A DNA stretch of 64,000 nucleotides from CAVVXN01 sp963772585 (GTDB lineage: Bacteria; Planctomycetota; PLA2; JAEUHO01). This document shows, piece by piece, positions 34,523 to 44,340 of this stretch. The notes below the pieces were generated by a model, which did no database searches, was not told the DNA's origin, and worked only from the letters and a program-made list of their open reading frames with translations. Within the stretch, counting starts at the first letter, position 1; each line of letters starts with the position of its first letter. The translations under genes and the position numbers were made by a program. The stretch lies in contig CAVYXV010000007.1 of NCBI GenBank assembly GCA_963772585.1, positions 710,597 to 774,596 on the forward strand, given 5' to 3'.

Positions 34523-34897
34523 CTACCAGCGGTCTCCGCGTCCACCGCGACCGCCGCCGCCGCCGCCACGGCCACCGCCGTAGCCACCGCGACCGCCACC
34601 GCCGCCGCCGCCGAAGCCGCGGCCACCACCGCCACCGCCGCGCGGTTCGCGCGGGCGGGCGACATTGACCTTCAAGTTGCGCCCACCGAAGTCCCGACCG
34701 TCCATGCCCTGGACGGCGGCCTGCGCCTCCGCATCGGTGCTCATCTCGACGAATGCGAAACCGCGCGGGCGGCCCGTCTCGCGATCCGTGATCACGTTCA
34801 CGGACTGCACGGTCCCGAACGCCGCGAAAGCGTCAGAGATATCGTCCTCGGTGCTGTCGAACGGCAGATTGCCCACGTAGAGCTTGTTCTCCGACAT
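34523..34897 (-). CDS. Glycine-rich RRM RNA-binding protein
   Basis: 124 residues from ATG 34897 with AAGGA upstream. A single RNA recognition motif: RNP2 KLYVGNLPF, RNP1 RPRGFAFVEM, then a C-terminal tail of Gly and Arg (RGG-like repeats, ending GGRGDRW). This is the bacterial cold-inducible glycine-rich RRM type that binds single-stranded RNA. The long leader on the minus strand contains a 9-bp hairpin that may control translation or transcription. Confidence 0.93.
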   Translation of the reverse strand: MSENKLYVGNLPFDSTEDDISDAFAAFGTVQSVNVITDRETGRPRGFAFVEMSTDAEAQAAVQGMDGRDFGGRNLKVNVARPREPRGGGGGGRGFGGGGGGGRGGYGGGRGGGGGGRGGRGDRW

Positions 34898-34998
34898 GAA
34901 TCCTACGTCCTTCAAGAAATGCGACCCCCGGGGGAGGCAGCGCGGCGGACCGGGGCCTGTACGCGCGCTGACGAAGCCACCAATCCGACTGCAACGGG

Positions 34999-35022
34999 AC
35001 CGGGACAACAGCGTCCCGGTCA
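34999..35022 (-). promoter_or_regulatory. Leader hairpin upstream of RRM gene
   Basis: Perfect 9-bp stem (34999-35007 with 35014-35022), six-base loop, about 100 bases ahead of the RRM start in the 326-base gap shared with the alpha-2-macroglobulin gene. It may be a 5' leader structure of either divergent transcript. No other element is evident in the gap. Confidence 0.4.
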
Positions 35023-35223
35023 CCGAACGGCGAGCGAACGAAGGCCTGTGCGGAGGATGGTACCGAAACCCCCCCCGGGCCGAAACGGGAAATCCGGGGC
35101 ATGAACGGGGCGAAAACGGCGCATCGGCCGCGCCTCCCGGCCTGCGCTGGGAACCGGCCCCCCCCCGAGGGAGTCTCACAGGGCCGAGCCCCCGGCCCCC
35201 CCAGGCCTCCCCGGGAGATGTCC

Positions 35224-38200
35224 ATGCCGTCGGTCCGCCTCCGCCTCCCCATCCTCTCCTTCGCGCTGGTCCTCGTGTTGCAGGCCATCCCGCCCGTCCG
35301 GGCCGGGGAGCCCGACGTCGCCCGGGCCGACCAACTCTTCGAGCAGAAGAACTACCAGGAGGCCGCCGCGGCCTACGAGCAGGTCCTGGCGGCCCGGCCC
35401 GAGCCCGCGGCCCTCCACCACGCCAGCAAGCGCCTGGTGGCGTGCCGGTTGCGGCTCCAGCTCTTCGACCCGGCCCTGGACGCGGCCGAGGCCTACGTGG
35501 GGCGCGTGAAGGGGACCCCCTACGAGGCGCGGGCGGAGCGGCTCGCCGGCAACCTCTGGCTCACCGTCCCCCACTGGGGCACGCGCGCCGGGGGGGTGTT
35601 CCACCGCGCCCAGTGGAAACAGGGCATCCAGGTCCGCTCCAATCGCCACGACAAGGAGCGGGCCGTCGGCCACCTGGAGCGTGCGCGGTCGCTCTACGCC
35701 GCGTGGGACGCCCCCGATCGCCGGCAGGCCGTGGCCGACGCCTTGCCCGAGAAGGAGGCCGCCGCCTGGCACGAGGAGCGCCTCGGCGAGTTGTTCGACC
35801 TCGCCGCGGCCTGTGCCCGGTTCGGGATCTACGAGGACTCGTGGGTGTTCTGGTGGAGCGCATGGGGCGAGCGCGACGACTTCGTCGCCGAGACGGCCGG
35901 CGAGGACGACTTCGACGAGTACTACCCCGACTGGCAGCTCAGGCGGCGACGGCCCCTGGGACTGCGCGTCGACGCGCACGGCGATCCGGTCTTTCCCACG
36001 CTGCCCGACGCCTACGCTCCCGACCTCCCCGACGACCAGAAGATCCTCCGTCTCCTCGCCGACGTCCGCGACATGGACCGGACGGGGGAGAAGCGGTTCG
36101 CGGCCGAGTCCTGGTACCGGCAGGCGATGCTCGCCCGCGCGCGGTTCGGGATGGATCGCCTGCACAGCTACGCGAGCCTCTACTGGGAGGACGGCTCGCT
36201 CCCGCTCCAGGACGAGATCGCGCGGTACGAGCCGTGGGAGCTCGCGGACGGCGAGGCGCTCCTGATCGCCGGCGGCAAGCTCCGGAAGGTGACCCTGCCG
36301 CCCGCGTGGAACGTCCTCGGCCTGCTGGCGAAGATCCCGGCGGACCTCCCGGACTCCGGCTTCGCACCGCAAGCCACCTATGCGACGGGCGTGTACCACC
36401 AGAGTCGACAACAGTACGAGCGGGCCCTCGCCGTCTACGCGGGCGAGATCGAGACCTGGCCGAAGGACAAGTGGAGCGCGGAGGCGGAGAAGCAGCGGAC
36501 CAGGATCCTCGCCAGGCAGGTGCGCCTGAACCCCACCGGCGTGCAGCTTCCCGGGAAGCCCGCACGGCTCCAGCTGAGCTATCGCAACCTCACGCAGCTG
36601 TGGTTCACCGCGCGCCGCATCGACCTCGAGGGGTTCCTGCGGGAGATCCGCGACCAGGAGTTCGATCCAGAGAAGGGGCCGCGCGACGTGTGGTCGCTGC
36701 AGAACTGGCCCTGGGTCTTCACCAACGGATGGCAGAAGGACAGCTGGAGCCACCGCCTCGCCCTGAAGCACCTGGGCGACGTGGTGGCCACGTGGACGGA
36801 CGAGGTCCCGGATGACGGCACGCACCGGTACGCGACGGCCACGCTGAACGCCGGCGTCTCGGCCCCCGGCGTCTACCTGGTCGAGGCCTGGGTCGACGAT
36901 CCCGCCACCCGCGACGAGAACGCGGACCGGACCCTCCTGGACGAAGGCGACAGCCGCGCGATCGTCGTCCTGAGCGACCTCGCCCTCGTCGCCAAGCCCG
37001 CGGCGAAGGGCAAGCTCTACTTCGTGGCGGACGCCAGGACCGGCGCGCCGGTCGAGGGCGCGACGCTCGACGTCGTGGAATTCTGGTCGGTCTGGAACAA
37101 CAAGCAGCGCAAGAGCAGGCACTTCCGCGAGAAGGTCACGCTCACCACCGACGCCGACGGCCTCGCCCTCCACGAGCGGCCCACGAACCGTCAGCTGGGG
37201 AACTACCACGTCCTCGCCCGGGCGGGGGAGGGCGACGCGGCGCGTCTCGCGTGGCAGGGCATGCGCTGGTGGGGGGGCTATTCGCCCTCGCCCGCGGAAC
37301 AGGGGATGTTTGCCTACGTCGTCACGGACCGGCCGGTCTACCGGCCCACGCACACCGTCCGCTTCAAGGCGTGGATCCGCCATCGCAGGGACGGCACGTA
37401 CCGTCCGCCGTCCACCGCCGACTACCTGGTGCGGATCTACGACCCGCGGGGCAACGAGGTCTACAAGCAGCAGCTCCAGACCGACGCCTTCGGCGGATTC
37501 GACAGCGAGTTCACCCTGGGAGAGGAGCCGGCGCTCGGCATGTACCGGATCCAGGTGAACGGGGCGAACTACCTCGGCGGTCAGAGCTTCCGGGTCGAGG
37601 AGTACAAGAAACCCGAATTCGAGGTGACCGTCGAGCCGGATACGACGCTCGCGAAGCTAGGCACCACGCTGAAGGCCCGCATCAAGGCCACCTACTACTT
37701 CGGAGCGCCCGTCACCGACGCCGAGGTGACCTACAAGGTCTTCCGGGAGGAGTACCGGCACACGTCCTGGCCCGGCGGCCGTTGGGGCTGGCTCTACGGC
37801 CCGGGGTACGGCCTGCCCTGGTACCCGTCCGAGTGGTTCCCGTGGTGGGGCCGTGTCGCCTGTTGCTGGGGAGCGCCGCCGTGGTGGTGGGCATCGTACG
37901 GCTCCGGCCCGTCGTCGGGCGTTCGCGAACTCGTGCAGGAGGGCAAGGCGAAGATCGGCGCCGACGGCACGCTCGCGATCGAGATCGACACCGCCGCCGC
38001 GCTCCGGGACCACGGCGACCGCGACCATCGCTACGTGATCCACGCGGAAGTCCGCGACGCCAGCCGGCGCGTGATCGAGGGCGAGGGATCGGTCAAGGTC
38101 ACGCGGCAGGCCTTCTACGCCTTCGTCCAGGGCGACCGCGGCTGGTACCGCCCCGGCGAGGAGATGACCGTCCGGCTCCGCTGCGAGACGCCCGACGGGG

Positions 38201-41200
38201 AGCCGGTCCCGACGGAAGGGGTGATGACCGTCTCCCAGGTGACCTGGGGCGGGCCCGACAACGCCGTCTACGAGAGGAAGGAGCTCCAGAGCTTCCGGAT
38301 CGCCACCGACGAGCGGGGCGTGGCCCGGACGACCTTCCGTTCCGAGGTGAGCGGGCAGTTCGAGTTCCGCTTCGAGGCCCCCGACGCCTGGGGCGGAACG
38401 GTGGCGGGATACGGCCTCGCCTGGGTGTGCGGTCCCGACTTCGAGGGGCGCTTCGAGCGCTTCAACGACCTCGAGCTGATCTCGGACAAGCGCACCTATC
38501 GCCCCGGCGAGACCGCGCACGTGATGCTGAACACGAAGCGTGCCGGCAGTCACGTCCTCTTCGCCGACGACGTCGATCGGGGGACCCTGCTCTCGTGGAA
38601 GATGCTCCGGATCGACGGGCGGAGCACGGTCGTGGACGTTCCCGTGAAGAAGGGCGACGTCCCGGACTTCTTCGTCGAGGCGACCACCGTTTCCGACCTG
38701 CGCGTGCATCAGCAGGCCGCGCGGATCTGCGTGCCGCCCGAAGACGGGATCATCGACGTGAGCGTCGCGACCGACAAGCCCGAGTACCGGCCCGGCGAGA
38801 CGATGACCGTGAACGTCGAGGCGAAGACGCCCGACGGCAAGCCCGCCCACGCGCAGGTGACGCTCGCGGCCTTCGACCGGTCCGTCCTCTACATCCAGCC
38901 CGAGATCACGCCCGAGATCGCGGCCTTCTTCCACGGGCGCCTCCGCTACCACCAGCCGCAGGTGGACGCGAACGTGACCGACCAGTTCCAGTCCTGGGGC
39001 TACCTCAGCCGTCCGTTCGAGAATCTCCATCCGCTGCCGCCCTCGTGGAACGGCGTCTGGGGGGCCCAACTCGGCGACGTGCGCGAAGCCGACAAGGAGG
39101 TTCTGGAGAGCCTGTCCTCGGGAGCAGAGGCGGAGACGGCGACCCGTCGGCGGTCGCAGGGCATCGGCGGGGGTGCGGGCGCGCCGCCGCCTTCGAGCCC
39201 GGCGCCGGCCAGGGATGCCGCCATGCAGGCAGAGTCCAAGCGCGGCTTCGCCGCGGGCGCCAAGGCGGAGTCGGGTCCGGGCCAGGGCGGGGAGGCGCCC
39301 TTCGCCGAGGCCACGGTGCGGACGAAGTTCGCCGACACCGCCCTTTGGCAGACCACGCTCGAGACCGGCGAGGACGGAAGCGTTCAGGCGAAGGTCCGGA
39401 TGCCCGAGAACCTGACCACCTGGAAGGTGAACGCCTGGAGCATGACGAAGGAGACGCGCGTCGGGGAAGCCTCCACGTCGGCCGTCACCACGAAGAACCT
39501 GATCGTCCGGCTCCAGGCCCCGCGCTTCTTCCTCGAGTACGACGAGGTCGTCCTCTCGGCGAACGTGCACAACTACCTGGAGACGGCGAAGACGGCGCGC
39601 GTGTCGCTCACCCTTCCCGAAGACCTCCTCGCGCTCGTCGGAGAGGCTCCCGCCACCGTGGACGTCGAGGTCCCTGCCGGCGGCGAGCGTCGCGTGGACT
39701 GGCGCGTCAAGGTGGTGGGCGAGGGCACGGCGAAGATCACGGTGCAAGCGCTCACCGACGAGGAGTCGGACGCCATGCAGATGGGCTTCCCCGTCCTCGT
39801 GCACGGGATGTCCAAGCAGGTGGCGACCACGGGCTCCGTACGCCCCGAGGAGACCGAGGGAGCGAGAACCGTCGAGCTGACGGTCCCCGAGAAGCGCCGG
39901 CCCGAGTCGACGCGACTCGAGGTCCGGTTCTCGCCGACCCTCGTCGGCGCGATGCTCGACGCCGTCCCGTACTGCCTGGACTACCCCTACGGCTGCACGG
40001 AGCAGACGATGAGCCGCTTCCTGCCCGCCGTGCTGACCCTGAAGACGCTCCGCGACGTGGGGATCCGCCTCGAGGACATCCAGAAGATCCGCCAGGGCAA
40101 GATGGAGGAGATCCGGCGCATCGAGAAGGGCGAGCGGACCAGGATCTGGAACGGTCCCTGGGCGTCGCCGGTCTTCGACACCGACGCGTTGAACCGCATC
40201 GTGAAGACCAGCCTCGAGCGCATCGCCAACATGCAACACGGCGACGGCGGATGGGGTTGGTGGACCCGCGACGGCTCCAGCCCGTATCTCACGAGCTACG
40301 TGCTCCACGCCCTCCTGCTGGCCCGGGACGCCGACGTGGCCGTCGAGGACGCGGTGATCCAGCGCGGGCTCTCGTTCCTCGAGAACGCGGCCCGCGAGCG
40401 CCTCGGGGAGGAGCACTGGGCGCCGGACGACTCCCAGGCCTTCGTCGCCTACGTCCTCTCGATGGGAGGCAAGCGGGCCGCCATCGAGCCGGGCGAGAAG
40501 GACGAGCGCCCGGGCGACCTCGTCGTGCGGCTGTGGGAGGGAAGGGACCGCCTGGGTCTCTACGGGAAGCTCCTGCTCTCGCTGGCCTGGAAGAACCTCG
40601 GCGAGGAGGAGAAGGCGCGGCTCGGCCTCCAGAACGTCCTCCAATACCTGGAGACGAACGACGAGACACAGGTCGCGTGGCTGAGGACGCCCACCTCCGG
40701 CTGGTGGTACTGGTGGAACAACGACATCGAGACCAACGCGTGGGCCGTCCGCGCGCTGGCGGCGATCGACCCCCACAGCGACGTGACGCCGAGGATCGTC
40801 AAGTGGCTGCTGAACAACCGCCGGAACGGGTACTACTGGGGGTCCACGCGCGACACGACCTTCTGCGTCGCCGCGCTCGGCGAGTTCGTCCGCATCAGCG
40901 GGGAGGGGCGTCCCGACTACACCGTCCGCTTCGACCTCGACGGGGGGAAGGTGGTCAAGGAGGTCCGGATCGACAAGGACACCCTCTTCACGCACGACAA
41001 CCGCTTCGTGGTCGACGGCGTGGCCCTCGGGGGAGGGACGCACACGCTGACCATCACGAAGAAGGGGCCCGGCGCCCTGTACTTCAACACGTACCTCTCC
41101 TATTTCACCAAGGAGGAGCACATCACGGCGGCCGGGCACGAGCTGAAGGTTGCCCGCCAGCACTACCTGCTGAAGCGGATCCCCTACGAGGTCGAGGTCG

Positions 41201-41616
41201 AGACGGCCGACGGCTCCACCGTGAAGGAGAAGCGCCTCCGCTACGAGCGCGTACCGCTGAAGGACGGCGACGAGGTCGAGAGCGGCGATCTGATCCAGGT
41301 CGAGCTGAAGGTCGCCAGCGACAACGACTACACGTACCTCGCCTTCGAGGACATGAAACCCGCCGGCTGTGAGCCCGTGGAGGTCCGCTCGGGCGGCGAA
41401 GGCCAGGAGGGGTTCTGGAGCTACGTCGAGTACCGGGACGAGAAGGTCGCCTTCTTCGTCAACCACCTGGATCAGGGCGAGCACCTGCTCCGCTATCGCC
41501 TGCGTGCGGAGATCCCCGGGATCTTCCACGCCCTGCCCACGCGGCTGTTCGCGATGTACGCGCCGAAGCTCCGAGCCAACTCCGAGGAGACGGTGATCCG
41601 CATCCTCGACCGATGA
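35224..41616 (+). CDS. Bacterial alpha-2-macroglobulin
   Basis: 2130 residues from ATG 35224 (GGGAG six bases upstream; ATG 35218 is also possible). Signal peptide through PVRAGE, a TPR-like N-terminal part (ARADQLFEQKNYQEAAAAYE), then macroglobulin beta domains (YVVTDRPVYRPTHTVRFKAW, FRVEEYKKPEFEVTVEP). The thioester motif is intact: GCTEQ at residues 1590-1594, in PYGCTEQTMSRFLP, followed by the helical thioester domain and a C-terminal receptor-binding-like beta domain. It traps attacking proteases by covalent bonding in the periplasm. Odd features: a Trp/Gly/Pro-rich insert near residues 843-897, and an Ala/Gly/Ser-rich linker near 1305-1350. No penicillin-binding partner gene is adjacent. 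Confidence 0.93.
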   Translation: MPSVRLRLPILSFALVLVLQAIPPVRAGEPDVARADQLFEQKNYQEAAAAYEQVLAARPEPAALHHASKRLVACRLRLQLFDPALDAAEAYVGRVKGTPYEARAERLAGNLWLTVPHWGTRAGGVFHRAQWKQGIQVRSNRHDKERAVGHLERARSLYAAWDAPDRRQAVADALPEKEAAAWHEERLGELFDLAAACARFGIYEDSWVFWWSAWGERDDFVAETAGEDDFDEYYPDWQLRRRRPLGLRVDAHGDPVFPTLPDAYAPDLPDDQKILRLLADVRDMDRTGEKRFAAESWYRQAMLARARFGMDRLHSYASLYWEDGSLPLQDEIARYEPWELADGEALLIAGGKLRKVTLPPAWNVLGLLAKIPADLPDSGFAPQATYATGVYHQSRQQYERALAVYAGEIETWPKDKWSAEAEKQRTRILARQVRLNPTGVQLPGKPARLQLSYRNLTQLWFTARRIDLEGFLREIRDQEFDPEKGPRDVWSLQNWPWVFTNGWQKDSWSHRLALKHLGDVVATWTDEVPDDGTHRYATATLNAGVSAPGVYLVEAWVDDPATRDENADRTLLDEGDSRAIVVLSDLALVAKPAAKGKLYFVADARTGAPVEGATLDVVEFWSVWNNKQRKSRHFREKVTLTTDADGLALHERPTNRQLGNYHVLARAGEGDAARLAWQGMRWWGGYSPSPAEQGMFAYVVTDRPVYRPTHTVRFKAWIRHRRDGTYRPPSTADYLVRIYDPRGNEVYKQQLQTDAFGGFDSEFTLGEEPALGMYRIQVNGANYLGGQSFRVEEYKKPEFEVTVEPDTTLAKLGTTLKARIKATYYFGAPVTDAEVTYKVFREEYRHTSWPGGRWGWLYGPGYGLPWYPSEWFPWWGRVACCWGAPPWWWASYGSGPSSGVRELVQEGKAKIGADGTLAIEIDTAAALRDHGDRDHRYVIHAEVRDASRRVIEGEGSVKVTRQAFYAFVQGDRGWYRPGEEMTVRLRCETPDGEPVPTEGVMTVSQVTWGGPDNAVYERKELQSFRIATDERGVARTTFRSEVSGQFEFRFEAPDAWGGTVAGYGLAWVCGPDFEGRFERFNDLELISDKRTYRPGETAHVMLNTKRAGSHVLFADDVDRGTLLSWKMLRIDGRSTVVDVPVKKGDVPDFFVEATTVSDLRVHQQAARICVPPEDGIIDVSVATDKPEYRPGETMTVNVEAKTPDGKPAHAQVTLAAFDRSVLYIQPEITPEIAAFFHGRLRYHQPQVDANVTDQFQSWGYLSRPFENLHPLPPSWNGVWGAQLGDVREADKEVLESLSSGAEAETATRRRSQGIGGGAGAPPPSSPAPARDAAMQAESKRGFAAGAKAESGPGQGGEAPFAEATVRTKFADTALWQTTLETGEDGSVQAKVRMPENLTTWKVNAWSMTKETRVGEASTSAVTTKNLIVRLQAPRFFLEYDEVVLSANVHNYLETAKTARVSLTLPEDLLALVGEAPATVDVEVPAGGERRVDWRVKVVGEGTAKITVQALTDEESDAMQMGFPVLVHGMSKQVATTGSVRPEETEGARTVELTVPEKRRPESTRLEVRFSPTLVGAMLDAVPYCLDYPYGCTEQTMSRFLPAVLTLKTLRDVGIRLEDIQKIRQGKMEEIRRIEKGERTRIWNGPWASPVFDTDALNRIVKTSLERIANMQHGDGGWGWWTRDGSSPYLTSYVLHALLLARDADVAVEDAVIQRGLSFLENAARERLGEEHWAPDDSQAFVAYVLSMGGKRAAIEPGEKDERPGDLVVRLWEGRDRLGLYGKLLLSLAWKNLGEEEKARLGLQNVLQYLETNDETQVAWLRTPTSGWWYWWNNDIETNAWAVRALAAIDPHSDVTPRIVKWLLNNRRNGYYWGSTRDTTFCVAALGEFVRISGEGRPDYTVRFDLDGGKVVKEVRIDKDTLFTHDNRFVVDGVALGGGTHTLTITKKGPGALYFNTYLSYFTKEEHITAAGHELKVARQHYLLKRIPYEVEVETADGSTVKEKRLRYERVPLKDGDEVESGDLIQVELKVASDNDYTYLAFEDMKPAGCEPVEVRSGGEGQEGFWSYVEYRDEKVAFFVNHLDQGEHLLRYRLRAEIPGIFHALPTRLFAMYAPKLRANSEETVIRILDR

Positions 41617-41638
41617 CGGAAACGGCCGGCGGGAAGCC

Positions 41639-41676
41639 GGGGGCCTGGTGCGGCGACGACGCCGCACCAGGCCCCC
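41639..41676 (+). terminator. Strong terminator after alpha-2-macroglobulin
   Basis: Perfect 17-bp stem (41639-41655 with 41660-41676) with a four-base loop, 22 bases after the stop. The next 300 bases (to 41977) show no convincing gene. Confidence 0.85.
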
Positions 41677-41977
41677 GTGCGTCACCGGCTCAGAAAATCC
41701 CGAGGAATCCCCCCCATCCGAAGATGCCGCGGCGGCTGCAGCGCCGGCGGACCCCCCGTCGGCAGGGCGCCTGGCAGGGGTGTGCCGTCCGGCACGGCCT
41801 CGTCACGCCGCAGGGCGTGGCGCCGGCAAGGGGGCGAGCGCGCTCGACGCGCTCTTCATCGCGCGGGGCGAAGGCGCCCGGGCGCCGGGGATGCGGCGTG
41901 GCGGGCGCCCCGAGACGATTCCCTCTCGCGCCCGTCGGAGCCGCCCGCTCCGAACCACGGCGGCGGGCCGGATCCGG

Positions 41978-43063
41978 TCACGTAGTCCCGCCGGCTCGGG
42001 GGCGCGTACCGCGCGAGCGCGGCTTTCGCCGGAGCGGTGCAAGCGTGACCAGCGCGGCCAGGAGGACGGCCAGCGCCATCAGGGCGACGTGGACGGGCTG
42101 GATCCACGGGTCGTCCGGCCCCTCGTAGGAGCGGACGGGTCGGGGGGGCGCGAGCTCGAGGCGGAGGTCGATGTCGGGCACGTCCACGGTCCGTACGCCC
42201 CGCTCCAGGAGCAGGTCGAACGCCTCCACGACGTAGCCCCAGGGAATCGCGCCGGCCCCCCGGCCCTCCAGCGCCACGACGGCCGCGTCCCCGCTCCCGG
42301 CCGTCGCGGGGAGACGTTCGTCGAGCGCCGCCCAGACGAGGTTCGCCCGGTTCACGAGCAAGGGGTTCGAAAGCTCCGAGGCGTCGGGCCCGATCGACCA
42401 GGCGTTCTCGTCGCAACGCACCTCGACGACGAGGCCCTGGCCTCCGCGCTCGGCGGCCGTCAGGGTGATGCGGAGAGCCGTCGAGGCCGCCTCGCCCGGC
42501 GCGGTCGCCACGAGCGTCGCCTCCTGGCGCATCGAGGCGCCGCGGGCGGGCTTCTGGACGGTCCACTGGAGCCGATCTACGGGCGGACGGAGGCGTCGAA
42601 CCAGGAGAGCGATCACATCGCGTACGTCGCCCCACCGCGCTTCGCGGTCCGCATTCAGCATCACGGGCACGGGCGAGTCGCGGCCCCGCACGCCGGTGGG
42701 GGACAGACGTTCGATCTCCTCGTGGAGGGCGTCGAGGGCCGCCGCCCTCTCGGCGTCTCCTCCGGCGAGCGTCCACTCTCGGTTCCTGAAGGCCAACCGG
42801 CGGTCGTGCGTCACGGTGACGACCAGGCGATGCATGCCTCTCGGGACCGTGTCGGGAACGCCGTGTCGCGCCTCCGGTGCTTCGAACGGAAACTGCCCCC
42901 GACGCTCGAGGCCCCATGGGGCGACGCGGCTCGAGGGGGACGCGTGCCAGCGCCCTCCCGGGGTCGGGTGCACGACGTACGGCTCGCCGCAACCGGCGAA
43001 CATCGCCGCCAGCGTCAGGATCGCCAGCCTCCGGATCGAGTGCCATCCCCACGTGTCGCCCAT
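41978..43063 (-). CDS. Lipoprotein with ExbD-like repeats and C-terminal membrane helix
   Basis: 361 residues from ATG 43063 with GGAGG eight bases upstream. Lipobox FAGC near residue 20. Two segments resemble the periplasmic ExbD/TolR fold: DSPVPVMLNADREARWGDVR and DVIALLVRRLRP; later AVVALEGRGAGAIPWGYVVE, AFDLLLERGVRTVDVPD. A helix near the C terminus (VHVALMALAVLLAALVTLAP) is followed by a basic tail, so the topology is lipid-anchored at one end and membrane-spanning at the other. No ExbB homologue adjacent. The ExbD relation is inference from pattern; otherwise function unknown. Confidence 0.55.
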   Translation of the reverse strand: MGDTWGWHSIRRLAILTLAAMFAGCGEPYVVHPTPGGRWHASPSSRVAPWGLERRGQFPFEAPEARHGVPDTVPRGMHRLVVTVTHDRRLAFRNREWTLAGGDAERAAALDALHEEIERLSPTGVRGRDSPVPVMLNADREARWGDVRDVIALLVRRLRPPVDRLQWTVQKPARGASMRQEATLVATAPGEAASTALRITLTAAERGGQGLVVEVRCDENAWSIGPDASELSNPLLVNRANLVWAALDERLPATAGSGDAAVVALEGRGAGAIPWGYVVEAFDLLLERGVRTVDVPDIDLRLELAPPRPVRSYEGPDDPWIQPVHVALMALAVLLAALVTLAPLRRKPRSRGTRPRAGGTT

Positions 43064-43128
43064 GGCGGACACCTCCGCATGCCACTCTACATCGACGCGA
43101 TTCGATCCCCGCGCGCTATCCTGTGGGT

Positions 43129-43608
43129 GTGGATGCGCGGCTCTACCGGTCGATCTACCCGACGGGCTTCGGCACGGGGACGACGGTCGTCGTGCTGATG
43201 CTGGGCACCTGCGTGGCGGCGATCACCGATGGTCCCGTCTTCCTCGGTCTCCTCGGGAGCAACTGGCAGCACCTCCTGTTGGCGCTCGTGCTGTTGGGCG
43301 TGGTCGGGGGCGCCTACGTGCCGTGGGTCGTGGCGCATGCCCGGGGCGTCGTCTCGGCCGTGAGCGGCACGGGGTTCGTCGTCGCCGGGTACGCCGTCGC
43401 GCAGCGCATCTTCTGCGAGTTCCTTCTGAGCCAACTCGGCGTGCCCTACGATCGGTTCGCGTTCGTCCCCGGCTTCGTGGACATGATCCGCCTCACACGC
43501 GCCGCGAGCTGGGTGGGATTCGCCTTCGGCCTCGCCTCGGTCGCCTTCGCCTGTTGGAGCGAGCGACGCTTGCGGCGGGAGCGCCCCGACCTCTTCGTCG
43601 GGGTCTGA
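43129..43608 (+). CDS. Four-helix integral membrane protein of unknown function
   Basis: 159 residues from GTG 43129 (GTG 43123 is an alternative two codons earlier). Hydrophobic helices around residues 14-35, 44-68, 73-95 and 122-145; basic C terminus (ERRLRRERPDLF). No family recognised. Divergent from the ExbD-like lipoprotein with only 65 bases between starts. Confidence 0.6.
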   Translation: MDARLYRSIYPTGFGTGTTVVVLMLGTCVAAITDGPVFLGLLGSNWQHLLLALVLLGVVGGAYVPWVVAHARGVVSAVSGTGFVVAGYAVAQRIFCEFLLSQLGVPYDRFAFVPGFVDMIRLTRAASWVGFAFGLASVAFACWSERRLRRERPDLFVGV

Positions 43609-43683
43609 CGGCGGGTTCACCCCCGGTCGCCGAGCCGGCGACGGATGCGCCCGTACGCGGTTCCTGCTCGAGGGGAGAAGCGG

Positions 43684-43943
43684 ATGGAGTACGAGCGCTA
43701 CCCACCCTCGGGACGCGTCGGGAGCACGGCGATCCCCGTGGCCCTCGGCGTCGGTGCCGCAACGGCGGTGATCGGTGGATTCGCCGATCGGAAGCGGAAG
43801 GACTTGATCCCGAGAACCGTCGTCACGGTCGGGATCCGGCCCGAACGGCGGAGCTGGAGGCAGGTCGTGCCGGATGACGAGGAACGCCGCGCGCTCGCCC
43901 GGCGGTTCCCGAGGCGCCCACGACGACGCCGACGCCGGTATGA
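43684..43943 (+). CDS. Small hypothetical protein, probably one-base frameshift near end
   Basis: ATG 43684 with GAGGGGAG upstream; reads MEYERYPPSGRVGSTAIPVA then a short hydrophobic segment and a charged part ending DDEERRALARR. As sequenced the frame runs on as Arg-rich nonsense through a terminator; one base removed near 43908-43914 (TTCCC run) gives PEAPTTTPTPV and a stop TGA at 43941-43943, just ahead of that terminator. About 86 residues. Unknown function. Confidence 0.4.
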
Positions 43944-43960
43944 GCGTCGTGCAGCGTGGG

Positions 43961-43985
43961 GATCCCGGCGCACCTCGCCGGGATC
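43961..43985. terminator. Bidirectional terminator
   Basis: Perfect 10-bp stem (43961-43970 with 43976-43985), five-base loop, between the small plus-strand gene and the minus-strand operon ending at 44004. Confidence 0.75.
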
Positions 43986-44003
43986 AGCGCGTCGCGATCG
44001 GCG

Positions 44004-44325
44004 TCAGGGCGACTCGCGTCCGGGGCCCAGGAGCGGACAGAGGAGGCGGTCGTAGCCGCCTTCCCCGTCCGGCACCACCCAGCGCCCGCCCACGTAGCCG
44101 CGGTTGCCTGGGCCGTCGTCCGTCTCCGAACCGTGCGGTCCCATCTCCAGGAGCTGGAACGGACCGTGCGGCGGCAACGCCTCCGCCGACACGAAGGTGT
44201 CGAAGCCGAGCCCCTGGCTTCGCACGTGGACGACGTCCGAGGCGCCGTGTCCCCGCGCAGCGCCGGCGTCGCCGGCGGCGAGAGACGAGAGGGCCCCCCC
44301 GGCGAGGGCCAAGGACGAGAGTCAT
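44004..44325 (-). CDS. Small exported protein of the sigma/anti-sigma operon, frameshifted
   Basis: The frame from 44312 to 44004 codes for a plausible exported protein (LALAGGALSSLAAGDAGA, then GLGFDTFVSAEALPPHGPFQ, ending CPLLGPGRESP). It lacks a good start. An ATG at 44323-44325 overlaps the stop of the anti-sigma gene (ATGA) and starts MTLVL; one extra base near 44313 would join the two into a normal signal peptide. About 106 residues. No family recognised. If real it is the third gene of the operon and a possible target or sensor. Confidence 0.45.
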
Positions 44326-44340
44326 TCGCGGACGGGCCCT
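44311..44340 (-). repeat. Dispersed repeat R3, copy 2
   Basis: 27 of 30 bases match 24813-24842. Here the element overlaps the last codons of the anti-sigma gene (encoding GPVRE and stop). Confidence 0.5.

Noticed and set aside
34461..34700. Plus-strand Ala/Thr-rich frame opposite the RRM gene
   Set aside because: It is the complement of the Gly-rich RRM tail; the RNP motifs prove the minus strand.
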